From: Dongia mobilis
Lineage (GTDB): Bacteria > Pseudomonadota > Alphaproteobacteria > Dongiales > Dongiaceae
Direction of reading: 5' to 3'
Length of the DNA: 64,000 bases
Assembly (NCBI RefSeq): GCF_004363235.1
Contig: NZ_SNYW01000007.1
Span: forward strand, 62,001 to 126,000
The position numbers were made by a program, and so were the translations under genes. The notes beneath the pieces were generated by a model. That model saw nothing but the letters and a program-made list of their open reading frames with translations, was not told the origin of the DNA and did no database searches. Position 1 is the stretch's first letter. Every line of letters begins with the position of its first letter. Of the stretch, positions 33,160 through 41,737 are shown piece by piece.

Positions 33160-34416
33160 TTACTGCGTGATGGGCACCTTTCGGCCGACGAAATCGGTGA
33201 GGGCGAATCCGCGCTTGGCCAGCTCTGCCTTCAGCCTTGGGCTCGCGGTCCCGGTCGTCCAGATGTCGAAACCCTGCCGGAAGCCGGCCTTCTCGAATTC
33301 CTGCCGGCCATAATCGATGCGCTGGGCAATGGCGGGATCATAGACGCCATTGTCCCAGGCCAGCGAGATTACGATACGGCCGTTCTCGGCGCTGGCCGCC
33401 GCGATGCCCAGCAATGGCATCAACTCGACCAAGCGCGCAGCGCTGAGGTGATAGCCGCGCAGGATCTCGGCGCTGTTCTGATAGAAATTCGCCCCGACCT
33501 CGTCCTGGGCGCGCAGGCAGAGTTCCAGGTACCGCTCGATTCCCTTGACGCCTTGCAGCGCTTCCAGGGCCGAGACGATGAGGGTCGCGTGCCGGGGCGT
33601 GTAGGCTGGATGGTCCAGGAACTTCTGTGCCAGTTCGTCTGGCACGCCAAGGCCATGCAATTTCCCCTCGTTGATGATGCGCAGGCGCGACGGCGGTTCG
33701 GATCGCAGGGCTTCGTTCAACTGGTCGGAGGTGCGGACCAGGCTGAAAGCCATCACGGCGCCACCCGACGCAGCAGTTGTGGCGCCCGAGACCGCTAGGC
33801 CGCCGATTGCAGCCGCCCAGCCGATGCGATTGAGTTCTTCCTGCAGGACCTTGTTGCTGGAATAGACGTCGCAACCCATTTCGGCGCAATACTCGCGCTT
33901 CCAGGACGATACCATGAGGGCCTGCTTGATACGGGCATCCTCGCTGGGATTGGCATCGCTGGTCGCGCTTTCGGCCACGTTCTCGAAGATCGAGAACAAG
34001 CCGCGTGGTATCCCGGTCACCGTGTCGACCGGATCGGTAATCATGCTGGCACCAAAGCGCAGCGGCGACTTTGCCGCATGGAGTACGGAATCGGCGAAAG
34101 CCTCGGTGCGGCTGATTTCCTGGAGGGCGGCGATAACCTGGATCTCGGTCAGGATCTTCTGTAGCGCATAGTTTCCCGTCGGCCGGAATGTGCCGAACTC
34201 TGATTCGACCGTGTAGGTATAGAGCAAGCCGTCACTGACCACCTTGTCGGCAATGCGATAGTGCCGTCCGGCAATCACGTTGGCCGGCAGCACCTGGCTC
34301 GCCGTTGTGTTGCCGCCGAGTTCGAATTCGTTACCCAGTGCGGATGGAACTGTAAGCGCGAAGGCGGCCAGGACCGGCGCCACCACGAAGCCAGCAAGTT
34401 GTCGCGGATTGATCAT
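33160..34416 (-). CDS. Exported protein of unknown function
   Basis: I do not recognise this 418-residue protein. I start it at the ATG at 34416, because a purine-rich GAGGAGTAGGG precedes it and a signal peptide follows directly (about residues 1-26, ending PSALGNEF). The frame is open to 34611, but that part overlaps the divergent gene's leader. Features include a conserved-looking block RFGASMITDPVDTVTGIPRG, a short hydrophobic Gly/Ala-rich segment (about 205-230, IGGLAVSGATTAASGGAVMA), and a helical C-terminal half. Two cysteines (CAEMGC) are close together and may form a disulfide. It is probably periplasmic or membrane associated and is divergent from the DUF4105 gene. Confidence 0.8.
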   Translation of the reverse strand: MINPRQLAGFVVAPVLAAFALTVPSALGNEFELGGNTTASQVLPANVIAGRHYRIADKVVSDGLLYTYTVESEFGTFRPTGNYALQKILTEIQVIAALQEISRTEAFADSVLHAAKSPLRFGASMITDPVDTVTGIPRGLFSIFENVAESATSDANPSEDARIKQALMVSSWKREYCAEMGCDVYSSNKVLQEELNRIGWAAAIGGLAVSGATTAASGGAVMAFSLVRTSDQLNEALRSEPPSRLRIINEGKLHGLGVPDELAQKFLDHPAYTPRHATLIVSALEALQGVKGIERYLELCLRAQDEVGANFYQNSAEILRGYHLSAARLVELMPLLGIAAASAENGRIVISLAWDNGVYDPAIAQRIDYGRQEFEKAGFRQGFDIWTTGTASPRLKAELAKRGFALTDFVGRKVPITQ

Positions 34417-34534
34417 TTCCCTACTCCTCGGCTTTCCTGAAATGGCAACATTTGATTGCGGGCGCGAAGCGCGACATGATACCCGCGGTTCGACACGCGG
34501 AAGACTCGATCCGTCCTTGCAGAGGAATTTCCTG

Positions 34535-35539
34535 ATGGCCCGTCGCGTCATTCGCTGGGCATTTATCTCGCTCGGTTGGCTGACCCTTGCCGGTGCCATG
34601 GCCTGGGCCACCGCGGCCCTTCACTTCGACATCCCGATCCCCGATCTCCGGATTCCGGCAGCCCTGGCCTATGTCGCCGTCAACGTTGGCTTGCTCATCC
34701 TGCTGCGTGGTTGGCGCGGGAAATCGATTGGTTGCCTGGTTGTCTTCGTGGCCGTGCTCGGCTGGTGGCTCAGTCTCAAGCCAAGTAACGACCGTGCGTG
34801 GCAGCCCGATCTTGATCGAACGGCCTGGGCGGAGATTGCCGGCGACCGGGTCACGATTCATAATCTGCGCAATGTCGATTACCGGACCGAGACCGACTTC
34901 ACGCCGCGCTGGGAAGAACGCACCTACGACCTTGCCGCGATCGAAGGTATCGACATCTTCATCACCTATTGGGGTTCGGAGTGGATCGCCCATCCGATCC
35001 TGAGTTTCCGCTTCCAGGGCGCGCCGCCGGTCGCAATCTCGGCCGAAGCGCGCAAGGAAGTGGGCGAGGCCTATTCTTCGGTCGCCGGGTTCTTTCGCCA
35101 GTACGAACTGATCTACGTCATCGCTGACGAGCGTGACGTGATCCGGCTTCGTACCAATTACCGGACCGGCGAGGAAGTTTTTCTTTATCGCACCACGGCG
35201 ACACCTGATGTCGCCCGGGGGATTTTCCTCGACTATCTGCGGCGCGCCAACGCGCTCCATGAGCGCGCCGAATTCTACAATGCGCTGACCAGCAATTGCA
35301 CGACCAACATTCGCATCCACACCTTGGCCGAGCACGCCGCGTTGCCCTGGGACTGGCGCCTGCTGCTGAACGGCAAGGCTGACGAGTATGCCTTTGCAAA
35401 CGGCCGCATTGCCGGCGAGCCGCCGTTTGCCGAGCTCAAGCAGCGCGCTCATATCAATGCCGCCGCGCGCGCCGCCGACCAATCGCCCAATTTCTCGCTG
35501 GAAATTAGGCGGGACCGGCCAGGTTTCGACGCGCCCTGA
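34535..35539 (+). CDS. DUF4105 (Lnb_N-like) membrane protein
   Basis: The 334-residue protein has three membrane helices (about 8-28, 40-58, 63-82), then a large domain of the DUF4105 family, now linked to the N-terminal periplasmic domain of the Bacteroides lipoprotein N-acyltransferase Lnb. The two residues expected for catalysis in that family are visible: His153 (EWIAHPILSF) and Cys255 (SNCTTNIR). The ATG at 34535 is preferred; AGAGGA is ten bases upstream and the longer frame overlaps the divergent neighbour. A role in acyl transfer or thiol hydrolase chemistry at the membrane is inference. Proteobacteria normally use Lnt for lipoproteins, so this may have another substrate. Confidence 0.82.
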   Translation: MARRVIRWAFISLGWLTLAGAMAWATAALHFDIPIPDLRIPAALAYVAVNVGLLILLRGWRGKSIGCLVVFVAVLGWWLSLKPSNDRAWQPDLDRTAWAEIAGDRVTIHNLRNVDYRTETDFTPRWEERTYDLAAIEGIDIFITYWGSEWIAHPILSFRFQGAPPVAISAEARKEVGEAYSSVAGFFRQYELIYVIADERDVIRLRTNYRTGEEVFLYRTTATPDVARGIFLDYLRRANALHERAEFYNALTSNCTTNIRIHTLAEHAALPWDWRLLLNGKADEYAFANGRIAGEPPFAELKQRAHINAAARAADQSPNFSLEIRRDRPGFDAP

Positions 35540-35553
35540 GGCTCTTGCCGCCA

Positions 35554-36945
35554 TCAGAAGCTCTTCGCCACCTTGATGCGTTTTTGGCGGGCGGCGGCCT
35601 GCATCAGGGCAAAATCCTTCTCGTTCTGGTCAGCTGCCGCGACGGCAAATGTGGTCAGTGCCTCGTCAAGTGCCTCGCTCTTCCCGACATAGCCGGCGAT
35701 CATCGCCGCGTCGCCGGACTTGGCGTGGGCGAGCGCCAGCGCCCAGCCGCAAGCCATGCAATAGGAATTGAGCCTTTCCGGGTCCCAGTTCTCCGGATCA
35801 AACTCGACCGAGCCCTTCATGTCGCGAAGCTGACGAACATAAAAATCGACATCATTGGTGCGACCCCAGCCGAGCAGGATGTCAGGCGCTCCCTGGATCA
35901 GGCGCTGACCAATCACCACACGATGGCCCTGATTGTCATACGAGGCTGACTTCAGGAGGTGCGGCGCCAGAACCGATTGCTGGGCTTCCTTGGCTTGCAG
36001 GAAGAGCGGGTCATCCCGATCCGCACCTTCCATCAGCACCACCCAACATCGGGTTCCGACGCTGCCGACACCCACCACCTTGCGGGCAACGTCCACGATC
36101 CGATATCGCGACAGCAGCCAGCGGCGATCTTCACTCAGGGTTTCCATGTACGCCTTGAAGAAGCGACCAAGGGCAACTTTGATGTCATTGCCTCGTCCGT
36201 CTTTGGTTTCGCGCACGATCAGCGGCCGGTCCTCGATAATGCGCCACTTGTCATCGAACAGTTCCGTCTGGCTGGAGAGGACCTGGAGATGCGTCCGCTT
36301 GCGCGCCCGTTCCATCAGGTTCTCCTCAGCCATTCGGCGCACGCGCGGCGGCAGTGCATCAAGCAGGCGACGATCGTCAATTCTCTCGTACCAAAGCTGG
36401 AGATAGCCCATCTCGGCAAAATCGCGCATATGCTCGCGGTAGGATTTGACCGCAATACGGGTTGCTTCCTCGCAGACTACCTTGTCGGCACCAAGGAAGC
36501 GACCTGCCACGACAATGCTCGTGACAAGGCGCTTCAGGTCCCACTCCCAGGGACCTGGCAAGGTTTCGTCGAAATCGTTGATTCCGAAAACGAGGTTACG
36601 TTCCGCCGATGCGAAAACACCAAAATTGGCGACATGCATGTCACCACAAATCTGAACGCTGATTCCTGAACTGAGCGACGTACGGAGATCCTGTGCCATG
36701 ATCGCGGCGCCGCCGCGAAGAAACGCGAAGGGTGACGTCAGCATGCGGGCGTGACGCACCGGCACCAGGTTCTCGATGCGGGTCTTGCCTTGGGCAATCA
36801 GCAGGTCGATGGGGTCGACCCGGTTGACCGGCAGGACAAATTCCGCCTGGGCATTGCGCGAAACCTTCTTGCGCAGGTTTTTGCCGGCATCCATGCGCGC
36901 GGCAATGCTCGGTTTTGGGGTGTCGAAATCAAACTCGTTTGGCAC
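35554..36945 (-). CDS. DUF2252 family protein
   Basis: The 463-residue protein belongs to DUF2252, a family with a kinase-like fold of unknown substrate. Family hallmarks include FAFLRGGAAIM, the ICGDMHVANFG motif with the metal-binding-like His/Asn, and the NDFDETLPGPWEWDLKRL segment, which resembles the catalytic and metal loops of small-molecule kinases. No signal peptide is present. It follows the SulP gene by 67 bases on the same strand and converges with the DUF4105 gene (14 bases between stops). Function is not known. Confidence 0.85.
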   Translation of the reverse strand: MPNEFDFDTPKPSIAARMDAGKNLRKKVSRNAQAEFVLPVNRVDPIDLLIAQGKTRIENLVPVRHARMLTSPFAFLRGGAAIMAQDLRTSLSSGISVQICGDMHVANFGVFASAERNLVFGINDFDETLPGPWEWDLKRLVTSIVVAGRFLGADKVVCEEATRIAVKSYREHMRDFAEMGYLQLWYERIDDRRLLDALPPRVRRMAEENLMERARKRTHLQVLSSQTELFDDKWRIIEDRPLIVRETKDGRGNDIKVALGRFFKAYMETLSEDRRWLLSRYRIVDVARKVVGVGSVGTRCWVVLMEGADRDDPLFLQAKEAQQSVLAPHLLKSASYDNQGHRVVIGQRLIQGAPDILLGWGRTNDVDFYVRQLRDMKGSVEFDPENWDPERLNSYCMACGWALALAHAKSGDAAMIAGYVGKSEALDEALTTFAVAAADQNEKDFALMQAAARQKRIKVAKSF

Positions 36946-37012
36946 AGTTGCTTACTCCATATTTTCAGCGTGTCGGAGAACGGGCGGCAGCCAGGGCGTC
37001 AGCGACCCCTTC

Positions 37013-38743
37013 CTAAGCCTTCCAATCACTGGCCGGCACTGCTTGGTCTCGTCGTGCCGGCGTCTTGGTCGTGAAGGCATCGATGGCTGCTTCGGTGCTG
37101 CCGAATAACATATCCTGCCCCAACCGATCGGCGAGTCCGGCACGCCGCAATGCGGTACGCGCCTGGCTGTTCAGTTCGCTGAAGCAGAGCCGGATGCCGG
37201 CGTTAGCCAGTATGAGGCGCAATTCCTCCAGCTTGGCGACGGCGGTGCTGTCGAGCATGTTGATGGCCGAAGCGTCTATCACAAACCACGAGGTCTCTGC
37301 CCGGCGTGCGAGTGCAATCTTCTGCAGCCGCTGCTTGAGGTAATCGGCGTTGAAGAAGAGGATCGCCGACTGCACCATGACGATAACCATCCCCGGCACC
37401 GGTACAGCCTCCGGATGCTTGTGCAGCTTGACGAGGCCGGTTTGACCCGGCAGGCGGCCGAGCAAGGCGGTCCGGGGATAGGACGCCGTCCACAGCAGTT
37501 GTGCCAGGGTCACGGCAATGGCCAGGAACACCCCCTGCAGGACGCCGACAATCACGACGCCGAAAACCGTGACCAATGCGAATGCGAACTCGGTCTGGTT
37601 GATGCGGCGAATTGCATTGAGTTCCTTGAGGTCGATGAGGTCGATGGCAGCCGAGATCAGGATGGCACCCAGGGTAGCCGTGGGCAGGAAGGCCAAAAGG
37701 TCGCCGATGAACAGGATGGCAGCGGCGAGGCCTCCCGCCGCGACCAATGCCGCGACCTGTGTTTTCCCGCCGATCGCGAAATTGACTGCCGTCCGCGAGT
37801 CCGACGCGGTGACGGGGAAGCCGCCAAACAGGCCGCTGCTGATATTGGCGCCGCCGAATCCTATAAGTTCGCGATTGGCGTCGACATCGACCCTTGATTT
37901 CATGGCGAAGCTGCGGGCTGTGACGATTCCGGACCCGAAGCCGACGATCGTGATCGCGATTGCACCACCGACCAGATCGGGCAGCAGGTCGAGGTGGTGC
38001 CAGGCCGGCAGGCTGATCGAGAAAGATACTGCCGGCAACTGGCCGAGGACGGCAATTCCAGCCTCCTGCAGTCCAAAGGCGGCCGACGCAGCAATGGCAA
38101 GGCTAATTGCAAGAAGGGGGGCCGGCAAACCGGGAAGCAGGCGCTGTGCGAGACGAATGAAGAGCAATGAGGAAAGAGCCATTATCAGCGTGGGAATATG
38201 GACCTGCTCGAACTTGCCGAGGAGTTCAATTATGGGCCGCAGCAGGCCGCGGCTTTCAATCGGCACGCCGGTCAGGCGTGTGAACTGGCCGATGATCAGA
38301 CTGATCGAGATGCCGATCAGGAACCCGACCAGCATCGGTCGTGACAGGAAATTGGCAACCATGCCGAAACGGAGCAGGCCGGCGCCAAGGCAGACAACGC
38401 CCACCAGAATGGCGAGCGACTGCGCGAAAAGCGCCCGGTCCTCGGCTACCGTAGCACCCAGGGCGCCGATCACGCTGGCCAGCATGATACAGGTGGCGGT
38501 ATCAGGCCCGACCATGAGCTGGCGCGAGGGGCCGGTCAGCGCATAGCCGATCATCGCGAAAACCGCGGCAAAGAGTCCGGTCTCGATAGGCAACTGGGCG
38601 ATTGCCGGGTAGGCGATCGCCGAAGGCAGCGAGACCGCGGCGATCGATAGTCCGGCCGCCAGGTCAAGTCTCAACCAGCCCGGCTGATATCCCTTGATTT
38701 GCCGCCAGAGTGGTAACTGATCCAGGGCGGTGATGAGGTTCAT
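37013..38743 (-). CDS. SulP-family anion transporter with STAS domain
   Basis: The 576-residue protein is a SulP (SLC26-type) transporter. About 12-14 hydrophobic segments occupy residues 25-430, beginning with GWLRLDLAAGLSIAAVSLPSA and including the conserved GGFPVTASDSRTAVNFAIGG. A C-terminal STAS domain (about 450-560) carries the IDASAINMLDSTAV motif. Substrate could be sulfate, bicarbonate or a dicarboxylate; there are no sulfur-assimilation or carbonic anhydrase genes nearby to decide. GGAG lies six bases before the ATG. Confidence 0.9.
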   Translation of the reverse strand: MNLITALDQLPLWRQIKGYQPGWLRLDLAAGLSIAAVSLPSAIAYPAIAQLPIETGLFAAVFAMIGYALTGPSRQLMVGPDTATCIMLASVIGALGATVAEDRALFAQSLAILVGVVCLGAGLLRFGMVANFLSRPMLVGFLIGISISLIIGQFTRLTGVPIESRGLLRPIIELLGKFEQVHIPTLIMALSSLLFIRLAQRLLPGLPAPLLAISLAIAASAAFGLQEAGIAVLGQLPAVSFSISLPAWHHLDLLPDLVGGAIAITIVGFGSGIVTARSFAMKSRVDVDANRELIGFGGANISSGLFGGFPVTASDSRTAVNFAIGGKTQVAALVAAGGLAAAILFIGDLLAFLPTATLGAILISAAIDLIDLKELNAIRRINQTEFAFALVTVFGVVIVGVLQGVFLAIAVTLAQLLWTASYPRTALLGRLPGQTGLVKLHKHPEAVPVPGMVIVMVQSAILFFNADYLKQRLQKIALARRAETSWFVIDASAINMLDSTAVAKLEELRLILANAGIRLCFSELNSQARTALRRAGLADRLGQDMLFGSTEAAIDAFTTKTPARRDQAVPASDWKA

Positions 38744-38890
38744 CGGACTCCAGTCCCGGCTCGGCCCTGAGGCTATGGCAAGGAATGACCTGGATCAGCG
38801 GAAATGGGTCAGGCAGACATGAGCGGACAACATACGGCAGGCACTTTGACCGGAAAGGGGGCGCATGGCCGTCACCCGTCAATCCGATCA

Positions 38891-38911
38891 CGGCGCCGCA
38901 TCGTGGCGCCG
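38891..38911. repeat. Inverted repeat CGGCGCC-N7-GGCGCCG
   Basis: A perfect 7-base inverted repeat with a 7-base loop lies in the 299-base gap between the divergent SulP and CYTH-CHAD genes. It has no following T-run, so it is not a terminator by itself. It may be an operator or only a product of high GC. Confidence 0.3.
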
Positions 38912-38970
38912 ACAGCAGCATGCCGGTCCAGTGCCGGGCAGGTGGAGTAGTTTACAGTAGCGTTCGAATA

Positions 38971-38999
38971 TTGACCTCACCTTGGTCGACGCCTTTGCT
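38971..38999 (+). promoter_or_regulatory. Possible promoter of the CYTH-CHAD/ppk2 unit
   Basis: TTGACC (38971-38976) is followed after 17 bases by TTTGCT (38994-38999), 43 bases before the ATG at 39043. The -35 matches well and the -10 poorly, so this is only a plausible sigma-70-type promoter. Confidence 0.3.
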
Positions 39000-39042
39000 A
39001 GGGTCTGCCATTGCTTTGGCGTGCCGGCGATGCGAAGGGGCG

Positions 39043-40650
39043 ATGCCAATGGAGTGCTCCGGCCCGGACACAGGACATGACTTCTTCGTGCCAGTCGAGA
39101 CTGAGATAAAATTGCAGTTCCTGGAGGATCTCGGCGACCGCGCGTTCCGGAGCGCACTCCGCAATGCTGTCGGCCCGGTCATACCGCGTTGCCTCAGGCG
39201 CCACCTGGTCAGTACATATTACGACACCGGCACTCGCGATCTCGCCGCCCGAAACTGCACCTTGCGCCTGCGGCGCGTCGGCGATGCGCGGACGCAAACC
39301 CTGAAAATCCCGATGAAGGCTGTTTCCGGCAAGAATATCGGACTTCAAACCTACCACGAGTTCGAAAGCCCGGCAGACGGACAGCGCCCGGATTTGTCCC
39401 AATTGGCAGTAAGCAACAAGGTGATTGCCTGGCTGCGCCAATGCGAACCGGCCCTTAAGCCCGTTTTTACGACCGATATTCGTCGCACCATCTGGCTCGT
39501 GCAGCAAAATGTCAGCCAAATCGAACTCGCCTGGGACCGCGGCGATATCCAGGCGGAGGGCAGGGTGGAACCGGTCAATGAGCTTGAACTTGAACTGAAA
39601 TCCGGAAGCCGCAGTGACCTTCTCGATCTCGCCGCAAGCCTCGTTGAGCACCTGCCAGTGCGGCTGGGAGATGCCACCAAGGCGGAACGTGGCGATGCAT
39701 TGGCCCATGACCAGGATCCCGTCGCGGTGCGGTCGAGCGCGCTGCACCTGCCCGGAAAAACCCCCATCAGCGATGCCTTTCGACGCTGCGTCGCCGATTG
39801 CATTGGCCAGATGCGGGCCAATGAGCGCGGCATCCGGGCGGGCGGCAATCCGGAGGCGGTGCATCAGTTCCGGGTTGCCCTGCGCCGGCTCCGTGCCGTG
39901 ATCAGCACCTGCCGTGATATCGTGGACGAGGATGTCTACGCGCATTGGCAGGCCGATCTGCGCTGGGCGCATCAGGCATTCGGGCGTGCCCGGGACCTCG
40001 ATGTGCTGGCGGGCGCAACATTGGCGCCGCTGCAGCGCCAATTGCCTGAGGATCGCGACATTGCGGCCTTTGCCCAACTCGTGGCCGAGACACGCGAACA
40101 GGCACACCGGCAGGCACGCTCCGCAATCGAGGAAAAGCGGTATACACTGGTCCTCCTCGACATCGCGCAGCGCCTTGATGCCGCGGACTGGGGAAGACGG
40201 TCGGCGGCGGCGACTGCCGCATTGCCGGCTCGGGAGTTTGCGGTCGCGCGATTGCAGCGGCGGTTCAAGAAAGTCCGGAATCTGTCGGAAAAATGGTCCA
40301 GGCTTACCGCCGCCGAAAGGCACAGGCTGCGCATTCATGTCAAGAAGCTGCGCTATATGACGAATTCATTCGCATCCCTGTTCCCGACCCGGGTCACGCG
40401 CTATTTTCAGCAGGGGTTGGAGCGGCTTCAGGACGTGCTTGGTGCGCTGAACGACGCCTGGGTTGGCCGCCAATACGTCCAGGACCTGACTGGAGTTGCG
40501 ATCGGCAGCGGCAGCCTGACCGAAACTGCCGCCTTGCGCCTGCGGGCTCTGTTTGCCGGTTGGCATAGGCGCGGCATCGCAGATTGCGACCAACAATTCG
40601 ACACGGCTTGGCGTGCCTTTGCCGCGCAGCGTCGATTCTGGAAAACCTAG
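39043..40650 (+). CDS. CYTH-CHAD domain protein (inorganic triphosphatase-like)
   Basis: The 535-residue protein joins an N-terminal CYTH domain (about 15-215) to a C-terminal CHAD domain (about 245-520). The CYTH signature ExExK is Glu19-Thr-Glu21-Ile-Lys23, near the N-terminus as expected. CYTH proteins act on triphosphates with Mg2+ or Mn2+; CHAD helices are rich in His, Arg and Lys and bind polyphosphate, visible here in AVHQFRVALRRLRAV and RLRIHVKKLRYM. The ATG at 39043 follows AAGGGG; the open frame to 38785 has no conserved content. The next gene, ppk2, lies 18 bases on, which supports a role in polyphosphate metabolism. Confidence 0.9.
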   Translation: MPMECSGPDTGHDFFVPVETEIKLQFLEDLGDRAFRSALRNAVGPVIPRCLRRHLVSTYYDTGTRDLAARNCTLRLRRVGDARTQTLKIPMKAVSGKNIGLQTYHEFESPADGQRPDLSQLAVSNKVIAWLRQCEPALKPVFTTDIRRTIWLVQQNVSQIELAWDRGDIQAEGRVEPVNELELELKSGSRSDLLDLAASLVEHLPVRLGDATKAERGDALAHDQDPVAVRSSALHLPGKTPISDAFRRCVADCIGQMRANERGIRAGGNPEAVHQFRVALRRLRAVISTCRDIVDEDVYAHWQADLRWAHQAFGRARDLDVLAGATLAPLQRQLPEDRDIAAFAQLVAETREQAHRQARSAIEEKRYTLVLLDIAQRLDAADWGRRSAAATAALPAREFAVARLQRRFKKVRNLSEKWSRLTAAERHRLRIHVKKLRYMTNSFASLFPTRVTRYFQQGLERLQDVLGALNDAWVGRQYVQDLTGVAIGSGSLTETAALRLRALFAGWHRRGIADCDQQFDTAWRAFAAQRRFWKT

Positions 40651-40668
40651 CGCAGCGGGGAGGCGAAC

Positions 40669-41532
40669 ATGAGAAGCGAGTCCGCAGGAAAGAAAACCAA
40701 AGGCAGGTCGGCAGGCAAGGATTCCCCGACACGTCCGTCGACCAAGGCAGTCCCGGCCGAGAAACTCGGCAACAAGGCATACGCCGCAGAGCTCAAGAAG
40801 CTGCATGTCGAACTGGTCCATCTGCAGGACTGGGTAAAGGAAACCGGCGCCAAGGTCTGCATTCTGTTCGAGGGGCGGGATACGGCTGGAAAAGGCGGCA
40901 CGATCAAGGCGATCACGGAACGGGTAAGTCCCCGGGTCTTTCGCGTCATTGCGTTGCCGGCGCCGACCGAGCGCGAGAAATCCCAGATGTATGTGCAGCG
41001 CTACCTGCCGCATCTGCCCGCGGCTGGCGAGATCGTCATCTTCGACCGCTCCTGGTACAATCGGGCCGGCGTCGAGCGGGTCATGGGTTTCTGCACGGAA
41101 GAACAGGTGCAGAAATTCCTGCGCATGGCGCCGGCCGTGGAGAAGGCCATGGTCGAATCCGGCATTATCCTCATCAAATATTGGCTGGAAGTCAGTGAAG
41201 CGGAACAGACGCGGCGGCTGAAGTCGCGGATCGGCGACGGCCGCAAGACCTGGAAACTGTCGCCGATGGATCTCAAATCTTATGGTCGCTGGTACGACTA
41301 TTCCCGCGCCCGCGACGACATGATCCAGGCGACAGATACGGCCTGGGCCCCCTGGTATGTCGCGCATACGGACGACAAGAAGCGCGGGCGCCTCAACATC
41401 ATCACCCACCTTCTAGGATTGATCCCCTATCATCCCGTAGACAAGCCAAAGGTGAAGCTGCCCAAACGCCAGCAGGTGAAGGGCTATCGCGAACCGAAAT
41501 ACGCCTTCAAGCGGGTACCGGAGAAGTTCTGA
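40669..41532 (+). CDS. ppk2: Polyphosphate kinase 2
   Basis: PPK2 uses polyphosphate to phosphorylate nucleotides, or runs in reverse. The 287-residue protein is the one-domain form. Walker A is FEGRDTAGKGG (residues 67-77) and Walker B is IFDRSWYNR with Asp126; the lid-type segment SDRTWKLSP-like (RKTWKLSPMDLKS) follows. The first 35 residues are Lys/Ser-rich and probably disordered. GGGGAGG lies before the ATG. Which class (ADP-, GDP- or NMP-preferring) cannot be told with certainty. It forms a two-gene unit with the CYTH-CHAD protein. Confidence 0.94.
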   Translation: MRSESAGKKTKGRSAGKDSPTRPSTKAVPAEKLGNKAYAAELKKLHVELVHLQDWVKETGAKVCILFEGRDTAGKGGTIKAITERVSPRVFRVIALPAPTEREKSQMYVQRYLPHLPAAGEIVIFDRSWYNRAGVERVMGFCTEEQVQKFLRMAPAVEKAMVESGIILIKYWLEVSEAEQTRRLKSRIGDGRKTWKLSPMDLKSYGRWYDYSRARDDMIQATDTAWAPWYVAHTDDKKRGRLNIITHLLGLIPYHPVDKPKVKLPKRQQVKGYREPKYAFKRVPEKF

Positions 41533-41542
41533 CCATGACGCC

Positions 41543-41561
41543 AGCAAGCGCCGCTTGTTTT
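41543..41561 (+). terminator. Weak rho-independent terminator after ppk2
   Basis: A hairpin AGCAAG-CGCCG-CTTGTT (with one G-U pair) runs into a short T-run, eleven bases after the ppk2 stop. The stem is short, so termination may be partial. Confidence 0.4.
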
Positions 41562-41655
41562 GCACTGCGGCGAAGGCGCCATTTTCGGCAATCCGCGCAT
41601 CCTGCTATGTGGCAGTCGAATGACGGTCGACGTTGTCCATGAAGTAGCGCTGGTA

Positions 41656-41668
41656 CGTTACCGTAACG
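41656..41668. promoter_or_regulatory. Palindrome CGTTAC-C-GTAACG before arcD
   Basis: A perfect 13-base palindrome lies 70 bases before the arcD start, in the 205-base gap after ppk2. The eleven-base word TTACCGTAACG inside it (41658-41668) recurs as part of a dyad in the porin/RND control region (51223-51233). The repeated word suggests a shared regulator. No FNR-type box is seen before arcD. The remainder of the gap, besides the terminator-like hairpin at its start, shows nothing I recognise. Confidence 0.4.
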
Positions 41669-41737
41669 ATCCCTCTCCTGATCTGGGCAGGCGCGTAGCG
41701 TAGCCAGCGTGACCAGAATGGATCGGGAGGCAGTGCC

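Noticed and set aside
38786-38799. FNR-like box ATGAC-CTGG-ATCAG before the SulP gene
   Set aside because: Only seven of ten defined positions match; too weak beside the two better boxes.
38785-39042. Longer N-terminus for the CYTH-CHAD protein
   Set aside because: The extra 86 codons are low-complexity and precede a good ribosome site; CYTH proteins begin close to the ExExK motif.
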